Source: Nitrospirota bacterium
GTDB taxonomy: Bacteria; Nitrospirota; Thermodesulfovibrionia; UBA6902; BMS3Bbin08
Length of the DNA stretch: 10,758 nucleotides
Reading direction: 5' to 3'
Assembly: GCA_016208845.1 (NCBI GenBank)
Contig: JACQXH010000240.1
Span: 1 to 10,758 of the forward strand
Positions 1-7,133 of the stretch are shown piece after piece. The first letter of the stretch is position 1, and each line of letters starts with the position of its first letter. Below the pieces are notes generated by a model. The model saw only the letters and a program-made list of their open reading frames with translations. It did not search any database and had not been told where the DNA came from. The translations under genes and the position numbers were made by a program.

Positions 1-663
1 AAGGTGGCAGGATTAGAGGCCGGGGCCGATGATTATATGCCTAAACCCTTCAGCGAAATCGAACTGAATGCCAGGATCTATGCCTGCCTGAGAACAAAGG
101 CCTTGCAGGATGAGCTCAGGCAGAAGAACCGCGAGCTTGAGAGACTGCTCGAAAGAGTTGAATTTCTCGCTATGACCGATTCCCTGACAGAGCTTTATAA
201 CAGGCGGCATTTTGAGACCGTCCTTGAAAAGGAATTTCAAAGGACGCTCAGGTACAAGTCGCCGCTGAGCTGTTTAATGCTGGATATAGATAACTTCAAA
301 CAGATAAATGACGAATACAGCCATCAGGCTGGAGACTCTGTCCTGCAGGAGATAGCACGGCTGATAAAAAGTTCTTTTCGGGAAATTGATATAGTGGCGC
401 GGTGGGGCGGAGAAGAGTTTACCATCCTGCTTCCTCAGACAGACAGGCCGGGGGCCCTGAAATGCGCGTCTCGGCTGCTCGAAGAAATATCCGGTCATAA
501 ATTTTCAAGGCTCGCGGAAAGAAAAGTTACGGTAAGCATTGGCGTGGCCACCTCGCCGGACCCTTCCATAGAGAATGGAGAACAGCTTGTAAATGTCTCT
601 GACCTCGCTATGTATGAAGCAAAAAGAAAAGGCCGCAACCGGGCGGAAATAATGAACAGCTGA
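1..663 (+). CDS. Response regulator with GGDEF diguanylate cyclase output, 5'-truncated (PleD-like)
   Basis: This is the C-terminal part of a cytoplasmic enzyme predicted to condense two GTP into c-di-GMP. The frame is open to the window edge, so the true start lies upstream. Counting from the GTG at base 4, the first ~25 residues are the end of a receiver domain, including the conserved Lys of the motif MPKPF (residue 14), which normally contacts the phosphorylated Asp. A charged, probably coiled-coil linker covers ~30-55. The GGDEF domain covers ~56-217, with the metal-binding stretch LMLDIDNFK (91-99), the active-site variant GGEEF (135-139) and an intact RxxD product-inhibition site (REID, 126-129) five residues before it. 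The tail has the usual YEAKRKGRNR pattern. It should therefore be an active, feedback-inhibited cyclase controlled by a histidine kinase. The phospho-acceptor Asp and any second receiver are outside the window. It converges on the secreted-protein gene, with only 26 bases between the two stops. Confidence 0.93.
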   Translation, partial: KVAGLEAGADDYMPKPFSEIELNARIYACLRTKALQDELRQKNRELERLLERVEFLAMTDSLTELYNRRHFETVLEKEFQRTLRYKSPLSCLMLDIDNFKQINDEYSHQAGDSVLQEIARLIKSSFREIDIVARWGGEEFTILLPQTDRPGALKCASRLLEEISGHKFSRLAERKVTVSIGVATSPDPSIENGEQLVNVSDLAMYEAKRKGRNRAEIMNS

Positions 664-689
664 ATAAAGTTATCTTTTTTATTTGCAAA

Positions 690-1463
690 TTATTTTTCTT
701 CTGCTGGTTCCCCTGTATTCCCCTGGTCTATAATTTTCTCTGGCTCCGGACATTTTTTCCCGGCATAGGCCTCGTCGGCCTCCAGCCTGTCAACGCGGAT
801 ATTGCTGACGGTGATCTTCTGTTTGCCTTCTACTGTAAAACCTGCCCTGCCGCCATAGAAAAGAAGGTCCAGGGCCTCGCCGGCATATTGATCATTAATA
901 AAAAAATAGGTAACGCACTCATATTTAACAATAGTCAGCTTGTTGGATTGACTCTGTATGCCGTCCTCCCTGTATTTCTTCCATTTGATAACTTCTGAAT
1001 CTATTCCCCTCTCGCGCTTTTTGACTGAAAAGCTGCCGTTGTCAGAAATATAAAATTTATAATGGTAATTTATATCCTGAGAGCCCCAGACAATGCCATA
1101 TCCTGAATTATCACTGCCCGGGATTTTTTCAATTGATACATCAATCCTGAGATTCACGTTATCAGGGATATTAAATTGATAATTTAATATTATTTTATCA
1201 ATACCATCTATCTTTTGTTCAATAATATATTTGCCGTTTTCCATGTTTATTTTTACCATGGAATTCTCTTCCACGAGCCATTTATTTTTATTGTCCTGAA
1301 ACGAGTCCTCGAAAATAATTTCGCCTTTGGTTGGCGGGGATGGATATTTATCCACGGCATTGCCTTCATTGGCAAGCAAGGCAACAGGCAGGAGGAACCC
1401 GATCGCAGATATCATTATCGTAAAAAAGAAGGAACATTTTTGTTTAAAGATAAGCTGAATCAT
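690..1463 (-). CDS. Secreted lectin-like (DUF1080/LamG-type jelly-roll) protein of unknown function
   Basis: Predicted exported protein of 257 residues. It has a basic N-terminus, a hydrophobic core at ~11-30 and a plausible signal peptidase I site after ALLA (residue 31). The mature part reads like a concanavalin-type beta sandwich: FEDSF...W near 51-62, a GYGIVWGS strand (121-128), YHYKFYISDNGSF (133-145), then NKLTIVK, YFFINDQY and GRAGFTVEG strands, ending in ITVSNIRV (217-224). This order matches the general pattern of DUF1080/LamG/glycoside-hydrolase-16-like folds, but I see no catalytic Glu-x-Asp-x-x-Glu motif, so binding is more likely than hydrolysis. The C-terminal ~25 residues are polar, with one Cys and many Glu. 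The ATG at 1461-1463 has a good AGGGAGG ribosome site just upstream. It lies 126 bases after purE on the same strand and may be the last gene of that transcript. It appears more AT-rich than the purine genes. Function unknown. Confidence 0.75.
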   Translation of the reverse strand: MIQLIFKQKCSFFFTIMISAIGFLLPVALLANEGNAVDKYPSPPTKGEIIFEDSFQDNKNKWLVEENSMVKINMENGKYIIEQKIDGIDKIILNYQFNIPDNVNLRIDVSIEKIPGSDNSGYGIVWGSQDINYHYKFYISDNGSFSVKKRERGIDSEVIKWKKYREDGIQSQSNKLTIVKYECVTYFFINDQYAGEALDLLFYGGRAGFTVEGKQKITVSNIRVDRLEADEAYAGKKCPEPEKIIDQGNTGEPAEEK

Positions 1464-1483
1464 ATTGCCTCCCTAAAAAATAT

Positions 1484-1575
1484 CAAAACTTAAAATATAA
1501 AATGTAAAATTAAGGAGATGAAATATTAATGAAACTTTTCCATTATTCTGATTTTTGAACTTTAATTTTTTATTT
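1484..1575. repeat. AT-rich degenerate heptad tandem words in the purE-downstream gap
   Basis: Four in-phase 7-base units on the theme TAAAATN start at 1484, 1491, 1498 and 1505 (the first is CAAAACT, the others TAAAATA, TAAAATG and TAAAATT). On the far side, four units rich in TTNATTT start at 1548, 1555, 1562 and 1569. The second block is roughly the reverse complement of the first, giving a weak AT-only inverted repeat. The region lies between purE and the secreted-protein gene. The AT bias lowers confidence that the periodicity is significant on its own. It is listed because the same organisation recurs in other gaps here. Confidence 0.45.
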
Positions 1576-1589
1576 ACCTCCTGATGCAT

Positions 1590-2084
1590 TTATTTCCTTC
1601 TGACCTTCTCTGCCTTTTTCAATACTTCCTCTACCATTTTTTTCTTGTGGGCCCTGAGTGTTTTTTGGAACCCGGGGGTTTTCAAGCCCAGGATCTGTGC
1701 AGCAAGGATGCCTGCATTTCTGGCGCCTGCCTTGCCTATCGCCATTGCGGCTACAGGTATGCCGGGCGGCATCTGGACTGTTGACAGGAGTGCGTCAATG
1801 CCCTTTAGGGGAGAGGAATCAATTGGAACGCCGATTACCGGAAGAATGGTATGTGCGGCCATTACGCCGGCCAGGTGGGCTGCTGCACCAGCTCCTGCAA
1901 TTATTACCTCCACGCCTGTTCTTTCCGCATCCCTTGTTATTTTAACCGTCCTGTCCGGGCTCCTGTGAGCAGAGGCAATAGTAATTTCATATGGTATCTT
2001 AAATTCTTTTAAAATTTTCCCCGCCTCTTCCATTACCGGCAGATCTGAATCACTGCCCATCACTATTAATACTTTCGGTTTCAT
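1590..2084 (-). CDS. purE: N5-carboxyaminoimidazole ribonucleotide mutase (class I PurE)
   Basis: Moves the carboxyl group of N5-CAIR to give CAIR, an early-middle step of IMP synthesis in the cytoplasm. The 164-residue protein matches the family's usual length. The signature pieces are all present: phosphate-binding GSDSD (10-14), the active-site SAHRSP (38-43, His40 being the likely catalytic base), GAAAHLAGV around 67-74 (His70) and the IGKAGARNA helix near 117-125. Class I enzymes pair with the ATP-dependent PurK, which is not in this window. The ATG start has a modest GAAAGG ribosome site. The gene is third in the purH-purD-purE run, 81 bases after purD, and most of that gap is a long inverted repeat. 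Nothing in the protein looks damaged. Confidence 0.97.
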   Translation of the reverse strand: MKPKVLIVMGSDSDLPVMEEAGKILKEFKIPYEITIASAHRSPDRTVKITRDAERTGVEVIIAGAGAAAHLAGVMAAHTILPVIGVPIDSSPLKGIDALLSTVQMPPGIPVAAMAIGKAGARNAGILAAQILGLKTPGFQKTLRAHKKKMVEEVLKKAEKVRRK

Positions 2085-2097
2085 AATTTACCTTTCT

Positions 2098-2170
2098 CGT
2101 AATGCGTAATCCGTAATGTGTAATGAGTTAATTGAAAATACTCATAACGCATTACGCTTCACGCATCACG
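2098..2170. repeat. 31-bp imperfect inverted repeat made of GTAATG-type heptads, spanning the purD stop
   Basis: Arms 2098-2128 and 2140-2170 match at 25 of 31 positions by hand alignment, around an 11-base AT-rich loop (2129-2139). Each arm is itself a degenerate 7-base tandem repeat. On the plus strand, units on the CGTAATG theme start at 2098, 2105, 2112 and 2119. On the minus strand, four variants (CGTGATG, CGTGAAG, CGTAATG, CGTTATG) fill the other arm. Two mismatches are G/A changes that would still pair as G-U in one RNA strand. The purD stop codon (2166-2168) lies inside one arm. As RNA it would form one long hairpin filling almost the whole purD-purE gap. No T-run follows, so it is not a standard terminator. 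It could be a mobile palindromic (REP/MITE-like) element or an mRNA-stability or attenuation structure. Confidence 0.8.
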
Positions 2171-3440
2171 GTTTTTCTATCGCTTTATCCGCAATATCTT
2201 TTCTGTAATGCATACCTTTAAAATGGATCTTTTCTACGGCCTCGTACGCCTTTTCTTTTGCCGTCTTTACATCCTGTCCCCGGGCCGTGACTCCCAGGAC
2301 CCTTCCTCCGGATGTGACTACCTCACCGTCCTTCAGCGTGGTTCCCGAATGGAAAACCACCACATCATTCCTGTTTTTTTGTGAATCAAGCCCAATAATT
2401 TTATCCCCTTTTTCATAGGGACCCGGATACCCCTTTGAGGTCATGACAACACACACAGAAACATCGTTCTTCCATGTAATCTTTACGTCTTTGAGCTTTC
2501 CTTCTGTTGTTGCCTTCAGGGCCTCGCAGAGATCGCTGTCAAGCCTCATCAAAACAGGCTGGGCCTCAGGATCGCCGAACCGGCAATTGAATTCAAGCAC
2601 GAACGGTTTTCCATCGCATATCATAAGGCCTGCGTAAATAACGCCTCTGTAATTTATGCCCTCCCTTGACAGCCCCTTTATAAGTGGCTCGATAACGCTC
2701 TTCATGACGCTTTTTTCAAGATTTTGCGTTATCACAGGCGCCGGACTGTATGCTCCCATACCCCCTGTGTTGGGCCCCTTGTCATTGTCATATATCCTCT
2801 TGTGGTCCTGTGATGTGGCAAGCGGAAGAACGGTCTTTCCGTCTGTCAATACCATAAAAGATGCCTCTTCTCCTTTTAAGCACTGTTCAATCAGAACCTT
2901 ATTGCCGGCAGGGCCAAACGCCTTGTCTTTCATTATAACCTTAAGGGCATCTATTGCCTCGTCCCGTGTCTCACATACAAAAACGCCCTTGCCTGCAGCA
3001 AGGCCGTCAGCCTTGATCACTACCGGCGCGCCCTTGAGCCTTATATACTCTTCTGCATGGATATAGGAGGTAAACGTTTTGTATTCTGCGCTGGGGATCC
3101 CGTACTTGAGCATAAAATCCTTTGCAAAGACCTTGCTCCCTTCAAGCCTGGCGCCTGAAGCATCAGGGCCGAAGATCCTCCGGTCTTCTTTCACAAATGC
3201 ATCAACTATGCCTGCAGTAAGCGGAGCCTCAGGGCCCACGACGGTCAGGTCGATCCATTCGTATTTAGCAAAGTTCAGCAAGGCATCAATGTCATCCGCC
3301 TTGATATCAAGACACTCTGCGAGTTCTGAAATACCTGCATTGCCCGGAGTGCAAAAGATCACATCGACCTTCGGGCTTTGTTTCAGCTTCCACACAAGCG
3401 CATGCTCCCTGCCGCCGCTGCCGATTACCAAAACTTTCAA
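2166..3440 (-). CDS. purD: Phosphoribosylamine-glycine ligase (GAR synthetase)
   Basis: Joins phosphoribosylamine and glycine, using ATP, to form GAR, the second step of IMP synthesis. The 424-residue length is typical. Domains in order: an N-terminal nucleotide-binding-like domain beginning KVLVIGSGGREHAL, an ATP-grasp domain from ~100 with the lid and phosphate loop in VVIKADGLAAGKGV, the GGMGAYSPAP segment, the metal/ATP-binding EFNCRFGDPE motif, and a C-terminal barrel ending in HYRKDIA. The start is TTG (3438-3440), chosen because an AGGAG ribosome site lies at 3449-3453, eight bases upstream, because no in-frame ATG or GTG is present just before it, and because homologues start at exactly this point. 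It lies between purH (192-base gap) and purE (81-base gap), and its stop codon is inside the inverted repeat. It should be one cistron of a purHDE transcript. Confidence 0.97.
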   Translation of the reverse strand: MKVLVIGSGGREHALVWKLKQSPKVDVIFCTPGNAGISELAECLDIKADDIDALLNFAKYEWIDLTVVGPEAPLTAGIVDAFVKEDRRIFGPDASGARLEGSKVFAKDFMLKYGIPSAEYKTFTSYIHAEEYIRLKGAPVVIKADGLAAGKGVFVCETRDEAIDALKVIMKDKAFGPAGNKVLIEQCLKGEEASFMVLTDGKTVLPLATSQDHKRIYDNDKGPNTGGMGAYSPAPVITQNLEKSVMKSVIEPLIKGLSREGINYRGVIYAGLMICDGKPFVLEFNCRFGDPEAQPVLMRLDSDLCEALKATTEGKLKDVKITWKNDVSVCVVMTSKGYPGPYEKGDKIIGLDSQKNRNDVVVFHSGTTLKDGEVVTSGGRVLGVTARGQDVKTAKEKAYEAVEKIHFKGMHYRKDIADKAIEKP

Positions 3441-3489
3441 GATTGTTTCTCCTATTCTGTTAATAAACAGGGTTCATATATCTGGAAAA

Positions 3490-3585
3490 ATGCAAAATAT
3501 TAAATGCAAAAATCACAATTAAGGGATCTCTTTAAATTAAAATAATCTTCTTGCATAATTTTAATTTTGAATATTTGATGTTTAT
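3490..3585. repeat. AT-rich heptad words forming a loose inverted repeat in the purH-purD gap
   Basis: ATGCAAA occurs at 3490-3496 and again at 3504-3510, exactly two heptads apart, with ATATTAA between them and related 7-base units following at 3511 and 3518. The facing block has units starting at 3551 (TTGCATA), 3558 (ATTTTAA), 3565 (TTTTGAA), 3572 (TATTTGA) and 3579 (TGTTTAT). The two blocks are roughly reverse complementary around ~3535. This is the same architecture as the 2098-2170 and 7939-8006 elements, but more diverged and AT-biased. No function can be assigned. Confidence 0.5.
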
Positions 3586-3601
3586 TTTTCCCACTCGGCC
3601 C

Positions 3602-3633
3602 CTTGACCACTTGAACCCTCGAATCCTTTGTCT
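3602..3633. repeat. Four degenerate 8-base tandem units abutting the purH stop
   Basis: Units CTTGACCA (3602), CTTGAACC (3610), CTCGAATC (3618) and CTTTGTCT (3626) follow one another in phase. The last touches the purH stop codon (3633-3635). No facing inverted arm is seen. It is distinct in period (8, not 7) and in words from the neighbouring AT-rich element, so the 192-base purH-purD gap holds two different word repeats side by side. Confidence 0.5.
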
Positions 3634-5192
3634 TAATGTTTAAAATGCCTCATGCCCGTAAATAACATGGTCATGTTATGTTCATCCGCTGCAGCTATCA
3701 CGTCATTGTCCTTGATGGAGCCGCCCGGCTGGATCACTGCCGTTGCGCCTGTCTTTGCGATAACATCTATGCCGTCCCTGTTGGGAAAAAATGCGTCTGA
3801 GGCCACGGCAGACCCCTTCAGAGATATATTCAGGTTCGCTGCCCTTATCGCGGCAAAGTTTGCAGAATCGACCCTGCTCGTCTGTCCTACGCCTATGCCG
3901 AGCGTCCGGTCTTTTGAGGTATAAACAATTGCGTTGGACTTCACATGCTTGCAAACCTTCCATGCAAAGGAAAGGGCCGCGAGTTCGTCGGCAGTTGGTT
4001 TTTTCCTGGTAACCACCCTGAGTGAGCCAAAGTCATCTATCATTCCCGTGTCTTTTTCCTGTAAAAGCAGTCCGCCCTGAATTTTCCTCATTTCAAATCC
4101 GCCGGAGTTCTTATCAAGGCTTACCTCCAGAAGTCTTATATTGGACTTCTGGCTTAACAGCTTCAGCGCCTCAGCGTCATACCCGGTAGCAAGAATGACC
4201 TCTACAAAAAGCCTTAATATTTCGTTTGCAGTGGCAACGTCAACATCCCTGTTCAGCGCAATGACCCCGCCGAATGCTGATATGGGATCGGTCTCAAACG
4301 ATTTTTTATAAGCAGTATGGATCGTATTGCTTACAGCAACACCGCAGGGATTATTGTGCTTCACAATGACAGCAGCCGGCTCCTTAAATTCCCTGACAAG
4401 GTCAATGGCCGCGCTTGAATCAAGATAGTTGTTATAGGACATTTCCTTGCCCTGCAGTATTTTTGCGTCGACAATGGAAAGCCCGTTGTACAGCGGCTCC
4501 TTGTACAGGGCGGCATTCTGGTGTGGATTTTCGCCGTATCTCAGGTTGCTAACCTTAAGAAAGCTCTGGTTGAGATACGCAGGAAATATTTCTTCTGATC
4601 TGCCGAACCTGCTCAAATAATTTCCAATAAGCGTATCATATCTGGCGGTGTGGGCAAATACCTTTTTGGCAAGATAGAATTTGGTGTCATAACGGACCTC
4701 TCCGTTCTGATTTTTCAGTTCATCAAGGACCTTTTGATAGTCGGCAGGATCAACGATAACGGTCACGTCCTTAAAATTCTTTGAAGCAGCCCTCAGCATT
4801 GTCGGGCCGCCTATATCAATGTTCTCAATGGCCTCTTCAAATGTTACGTTCGATCTTGAGACAGTTTCTTCAAAGGGGTAAAGATTGACAACAACTATGT
4901 CAATCGATTCTATATGGTTATTCCTTATTTCTTCCAGGTCTTTCTCACTGTCTCTTCTCCAGAGCAATCCGCCGTGCACCTTGGGGTGAAGGGTCTTAAG
5001 CCGGCCGCCTAAAAGCTCAGGGAACTTTGTATACTCAGAAACATCTTTGACTTTCAGCTTCTCGCCCCGCAGAGCAGTCGCCGTTCCACCGGTTGAAATT
5101 ATCTCTATACCAAGCCTGCTGAGCTCCCTGGCAAACTCAACAATGCCGCTTTTATCTGAAACGCTTATGAGTGCTCTTTGAACTTTTGCCAT
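3633..5192 (-). CDS. purH: Bifunctional AICAR formyltransferase / IMP cyclohydrolase
   Basis: Catalyses the last two steps of IMP synthesis: transfer of a formyl group from 10-formyl-tetrahydrofolate to AICAR, then ring closure to IMP. The 519-residue length is normal. The N-terminal MGS-like cyclohydrolase domain (~1-200) shows ISVSDKSG (9-16), STGGTA (33-38) and GGRLKTLHPKVHGG (62-75). The C-terminal transformylase domain shows LRYGENPHQ (217-225) and the catalytic Lys-His pair of KHNNPCG (278-284), and ends with the typical GMRHFKH. The ATG at 5190-5192 is preceded by a G-rich stretch that is only a weak ribosome site. It is the first gene of the minus-strand purine operon, with no purine gene upstream, so a promoter is expected in 5193-5400, but I could not pick out a convincing one. 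No defects seen. Confidence 0.98.
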   Translation of the reverse strand: MAKVQRALISVSDKSGIVEFARELSRLGIEIISTGGTATALRGEKLKVKDVSEYTKFPELLGGRLKTLHPKVHGGLLWRRDSEKDLEEIRNNHIESIDIVVVNLYPFEETVSRSNVTFEEAIENIDIGGPTMLRAASKNFKDVTVIVDPADYQKVLDELKNQNGEVRYDTKFYLAKKVFAHTARYDTLIGNYLSRFGRSEEIFPAYLNQSFLKVSNLRYGENPHQNAALYKEPLYNGLSIVDAKILQGKEMSYNNYLDSSAAIDLVREFKEPAAVIVKHNNPCGVAVSNTIHTAYKKSFETDPISAFGGVIALNRDVDVATANEILRLFVEVILATGYDAEALKLLSQKSNIRLLEVSLDKNSGGFEMRKIQGGLLLQEKDTGMIDDFGSLRVVTRKKPTADELAALSFAWKVCKHVKSNAIVYTSKDRTLGIGVGQTSRVDSANFAAIRAANLNISLKGSAVASDAFFPNRDGIDVIAKTGATAVIQPGGSIKDNDVIAAADEHNMTMLFTGMRHFKH

Positions 5193-5608
5193 GTTACCCC
5201 CCGTGTTTTTAAATTAAAATTGTAATTGCTCAGGTTGTTCAGATTATCAGACTGTAGTCTGTTAGCTAAACGACTAAATAACTACAGTCTGTCTGCCTTA
5301 AAAGTTACTATAAATTCGAAATTGTGAATAAGTTTTTTATTTGCCGGGCCTGCGACTCAAACAGGCTCTATTTAGCCGCCTATACTTTAACTTAGAATTC
5401 AAATTTTTTAAAGTGTTTTATTTCGCGCCAGTTGTATGAGAAACGGACGAATTTCTTAATAGCAGGCGTATAATTTAAAGGCCCTGATCCGTTTATGAAA
5501 CAGACACTAAAATGTTATCATTGTTCCAGGGGATAAACCTTACTGGTTTTCTTATATTTATTGCCGCTTCAGCTATTATATATACTGGCTGAAAATTATT
5601 CTTTTTAT
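5193..5608. other. Divergent intergenic region between purH and the amidase gene
   Basis: These 416 bases must hold the promoters of both operons. Visible items are as follows. A word-like inverted repeat at 5248-5290 is listed separately. A small hairpin GCCTG/CAGGC lies at 5348-5352 and 5362-5366. A perfect TATAAT at 5469-5474 on the plus strand could serve the amidase operon, but its upstream -35 position is poor (near GACGAA at 5446). A 7-base inverted repeat AAACGGA (5441-5447) / TCCGTTT (5488-5494) brackets that TATAAT and could be an operator. No open frame in the region looks coding. I see no recognisable riboswitch, and in particular nothing I would call a purine-type aptamer upstream of purH. 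Confidence 0.5.
5248..5290. repeat. Inverted repeat AGACTGTAGT / ACTACAGTCT upstream of purH
   Basis: AGACTGTAGT at 5249-5258 is the perfect reverse complement of ACTACAGTCT at 5281-5290. The left arm is also self-complementary, because CAGACT-GT-AGTCTG (5248-5261) is a short palindrome. The CAG/CTG words continue on both sides (CAG at 5231, 5240 and 5248, and GTCTGCC to about 5297), suggesting a degenerate tandem-word element like those in the other gaps, though here the period is less regular. It lies 56 bases or more before the purH start, in the expected 5' leader. Confidence 0.55.
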
Positions 5609-6577
5609 ATGAAAACAATATTAATCTCATTGCTTCTTATTCTTTCTGTATCAACAGCGCCTGCTGAGGAGGCGTATAGCCTTAGAATCAAGGCGAGTAA
5701 TCATCCTGATTTCCTGAGGATCGTGATAGAGGGGGCTGATGCCATTATTTCAAAGGCATTGGTAAACCAGAAAGGTCGTGACATCATCGTCAGGTTCCCT
5801 GATACCAGATTCTCTGTGCGGGAGGCAAGCGAAGGCGTGAGCAATAAGACCCTCAAGGATGCCATATTGTTTTCCCCGGGGGATTTCAATGAGTTCAAGG
5901 TGTCTCGGTTGAAAGACCCCAGCCGGCTCGTTGTAGATATCTTCCCGCCCGGCAAGAAAAATAATGAGGCCGTAACCGTAAAAGAACAGGCTAAGGACAG
6001 CAGGCTCAAAATTATATTAATAGACCCGGGGCACGGCGGTTATGACTCAGGTATAATCGCAGGGGATTATAGGGAAAAGAATGTGGTACTTGATATATCA
6101 AAGACACTGGCATTGATGATAAACAAAGGAACTTCAAGATGTTTTCTCACCAGGGAAAGCGATCTTTCGATCTCTCTTGGCGAAAGGGCAAAATTTACAA
6201 ACAGTAAAAACGCTGACATCTTTATCAGCCTGCATATCGGTAAACACAGCGGTATGACACTGTATTTACCCGTTATTACCGAACCTGCACCGCCTTATGT
6301 AAGCAGTTACCTTATTAATAGAGGGCAGGAGGAATATATGGATAAAACTGATGACCTCAGCAAGTCCATGCAAACAGCATTAAAGGAAGATTTTGGCGAT
6401 CTTATGGTAACATTAAAACCTCTTCCATACACGATTCTTGCAAAGATCGAGGCAGCAGCCCTGATAATTGAGCTGCCTACGCTTACAGACGCCCGTTACA
6501 ACGATGAATATAAGGCAAAACTGGCAAATGCCATTTATAAAGGACTGGATCTGAATGAGCAAACCCAGGCGAAATAA
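5609..6577 (+). CDS. Periplasmic N-acetylmuramoyl-L-alanine amidase (AMIN + Amidase_3)
   Basis: Predicted zinc amidase that cleaves the bond between MurNAc and the stem peptide, for cell separation or wall turnover. From the ATG at 5609 the protein has 322 residues: a signal peptide (~1-19, cleavage after APA), an AMIN-type beta domain (~22-115, targeting to peptidoglycan or septum in known members), a linker, and an Amidase_3 domain (~134-315). Expected zinc and catalytic residues are present: His142 in DPGHGGYDSG, Glu156 in REKN, His209 in FISLHI and Glu288 in IIELPTLTD. The segment after His209 is shorter and unlike the usual SIHAN loop, so this is a divergent member. A TTG at 5561 would add 16 residues, but it lacks a ribosome site and would bury the signal peptide. 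The ATG also has no clear ribosome site. The gene overlaps the next one by 23 bases. Confidence 0.9.
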   Translation: MKTILISLLLILSVSTAPAEEAYSLRIKASNHPDFLRIVIEGADAIISKALVNQKGRDIIVRFPDTRFSVREASEGVSNKTLKDAILFSPGDFNEFKVSRLKDPSRLVVDIFPPGKKNNEAVTVKEQAKDSRLKIILIDPGHGGYDSGIIAGDYREKNVVLDISKTLALMINKGTSRCFLTRESDLSISLGERAKFTNSKNADIFISLHIGKHSGMTLYLPVITEPAPPYVSSYLINRGQEEYMDKTDDLSKSMQTALKEDFGDLMVTLKPLPYTILAKIEAAALIIELPTLTDARYNDEYKAKLANAIYKGLDLNEQTQAK

Positions 6578-7133
6578 AAAAACCAGGATATTTTCATGGA
6601 GGTTTGTGATTGCTTTATGCCTGTTTTTTGGGGTAAGCGCACTCACAAGTTTTTTATATCTCAGGCCGATGCTCGAGTTCAAGTCGTCTTTTATTGAGAA
6701 CATCCAGTCTCAGCGCCGTATGGTAAAGCCCAAAGTTGAAGACTCTGTCTCCCAAAGGTTATACAAACACCAGCCGGTGGATTTGAATAGCGGCAATATA
6801 GATTCCCTTATCTCCGCAGAGGACGCGATAAATAATTATATGAGGCCATATGGGGTAAGGCTTTCAGATCTATACATGGACAAAGATGGGGTTGTCTATG
6901 CTGATTTCAGCGGAGAGCTTAGAAATAAATTCTCAGGTGACGCATCTGATGAGTTTCAGATTATCGCCGGCCTTTATCAAAGCCTTGGGGTAAATGTTGC
7001 GAATTTCAAATCACTGAGAATCCTCCTTGACGGCAGGGAGACAGAGAGTTTCGGCGGACATATAGATATATCAGGGATGATAAGAGAAGAAATAGAAAAA
7101 ACTTCGGGGGAAAAGATTGAAGACTCCATCTGA
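6555..7133 (+). CDS. Membrane-anchored GerMN-domain protein
   Basis: A 192-residue protein with a basic N-terminus, one membrane helix (~16-36, inside to outside) and an extracytoplasmic GerMN domain (~85-175). The domain is recognised from the pattern DKDGVVYADFSGEL (109-122), the helix DEFQIIAGLYQSLG (132-145), FKSLRILLDGRE (151-162) and GGHIDISG (167-174). GerMN domains occur in spore-germination and wall-associated proteins. Their molecular role is unclear, and nothing here points to sporulation. The ATG lies inside the end of the amidase gene (23-base overlap), with AAGGA at 6540-6544 as a weakly placed ribosome site, so translation is probably coupled. Its 3' end overlaps murI by 17 bases. 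The context suggests a partner or accessory of the amidase at the cell wall. I am confident in the domain but not in the function. Confidence 0.85.
   Translation: MSKPRRNKKTRIFSWRFVIALCLFFGVSALTSFLYLRPMLEFKSSFIENIQSQRRMVKPKVEDSVSQRLYKHQPVDLNSGNIDSLISAEDAINNYMRPYGVRLSDLYMDKDGVVYADFSGELRNKFSGDASDEFQIIAGLYQSLGVNVANFKSLRILLDGRETESFGGHIDISGMIREEIEKTSGEKIEDSI

Noticed and set aside
661..690. Terminator between the convergent diguanylate cyclase and secreted-protein genes
   Set aside because: Only a weak all-AT stem (AATAAAG facing CTTTTTTATT) is present, not strong enough to call.
1479..1592. A 37-codon minus-strand frame starting next to the purE stop
   Set aside because: It consists almost entirely of AT-rich heptad words, gives a Lys/Asn/Phe-biased peptide with no family likeness, and has no ribosome site before its ATG (the AGGAGG lies inside it).
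5561..5608. TTG start 16 codons upstream for the amidase
   Set aside because: There is no ribosome site, and it would place extra residues before a clean signal peptide that begins at the ATG 5609.
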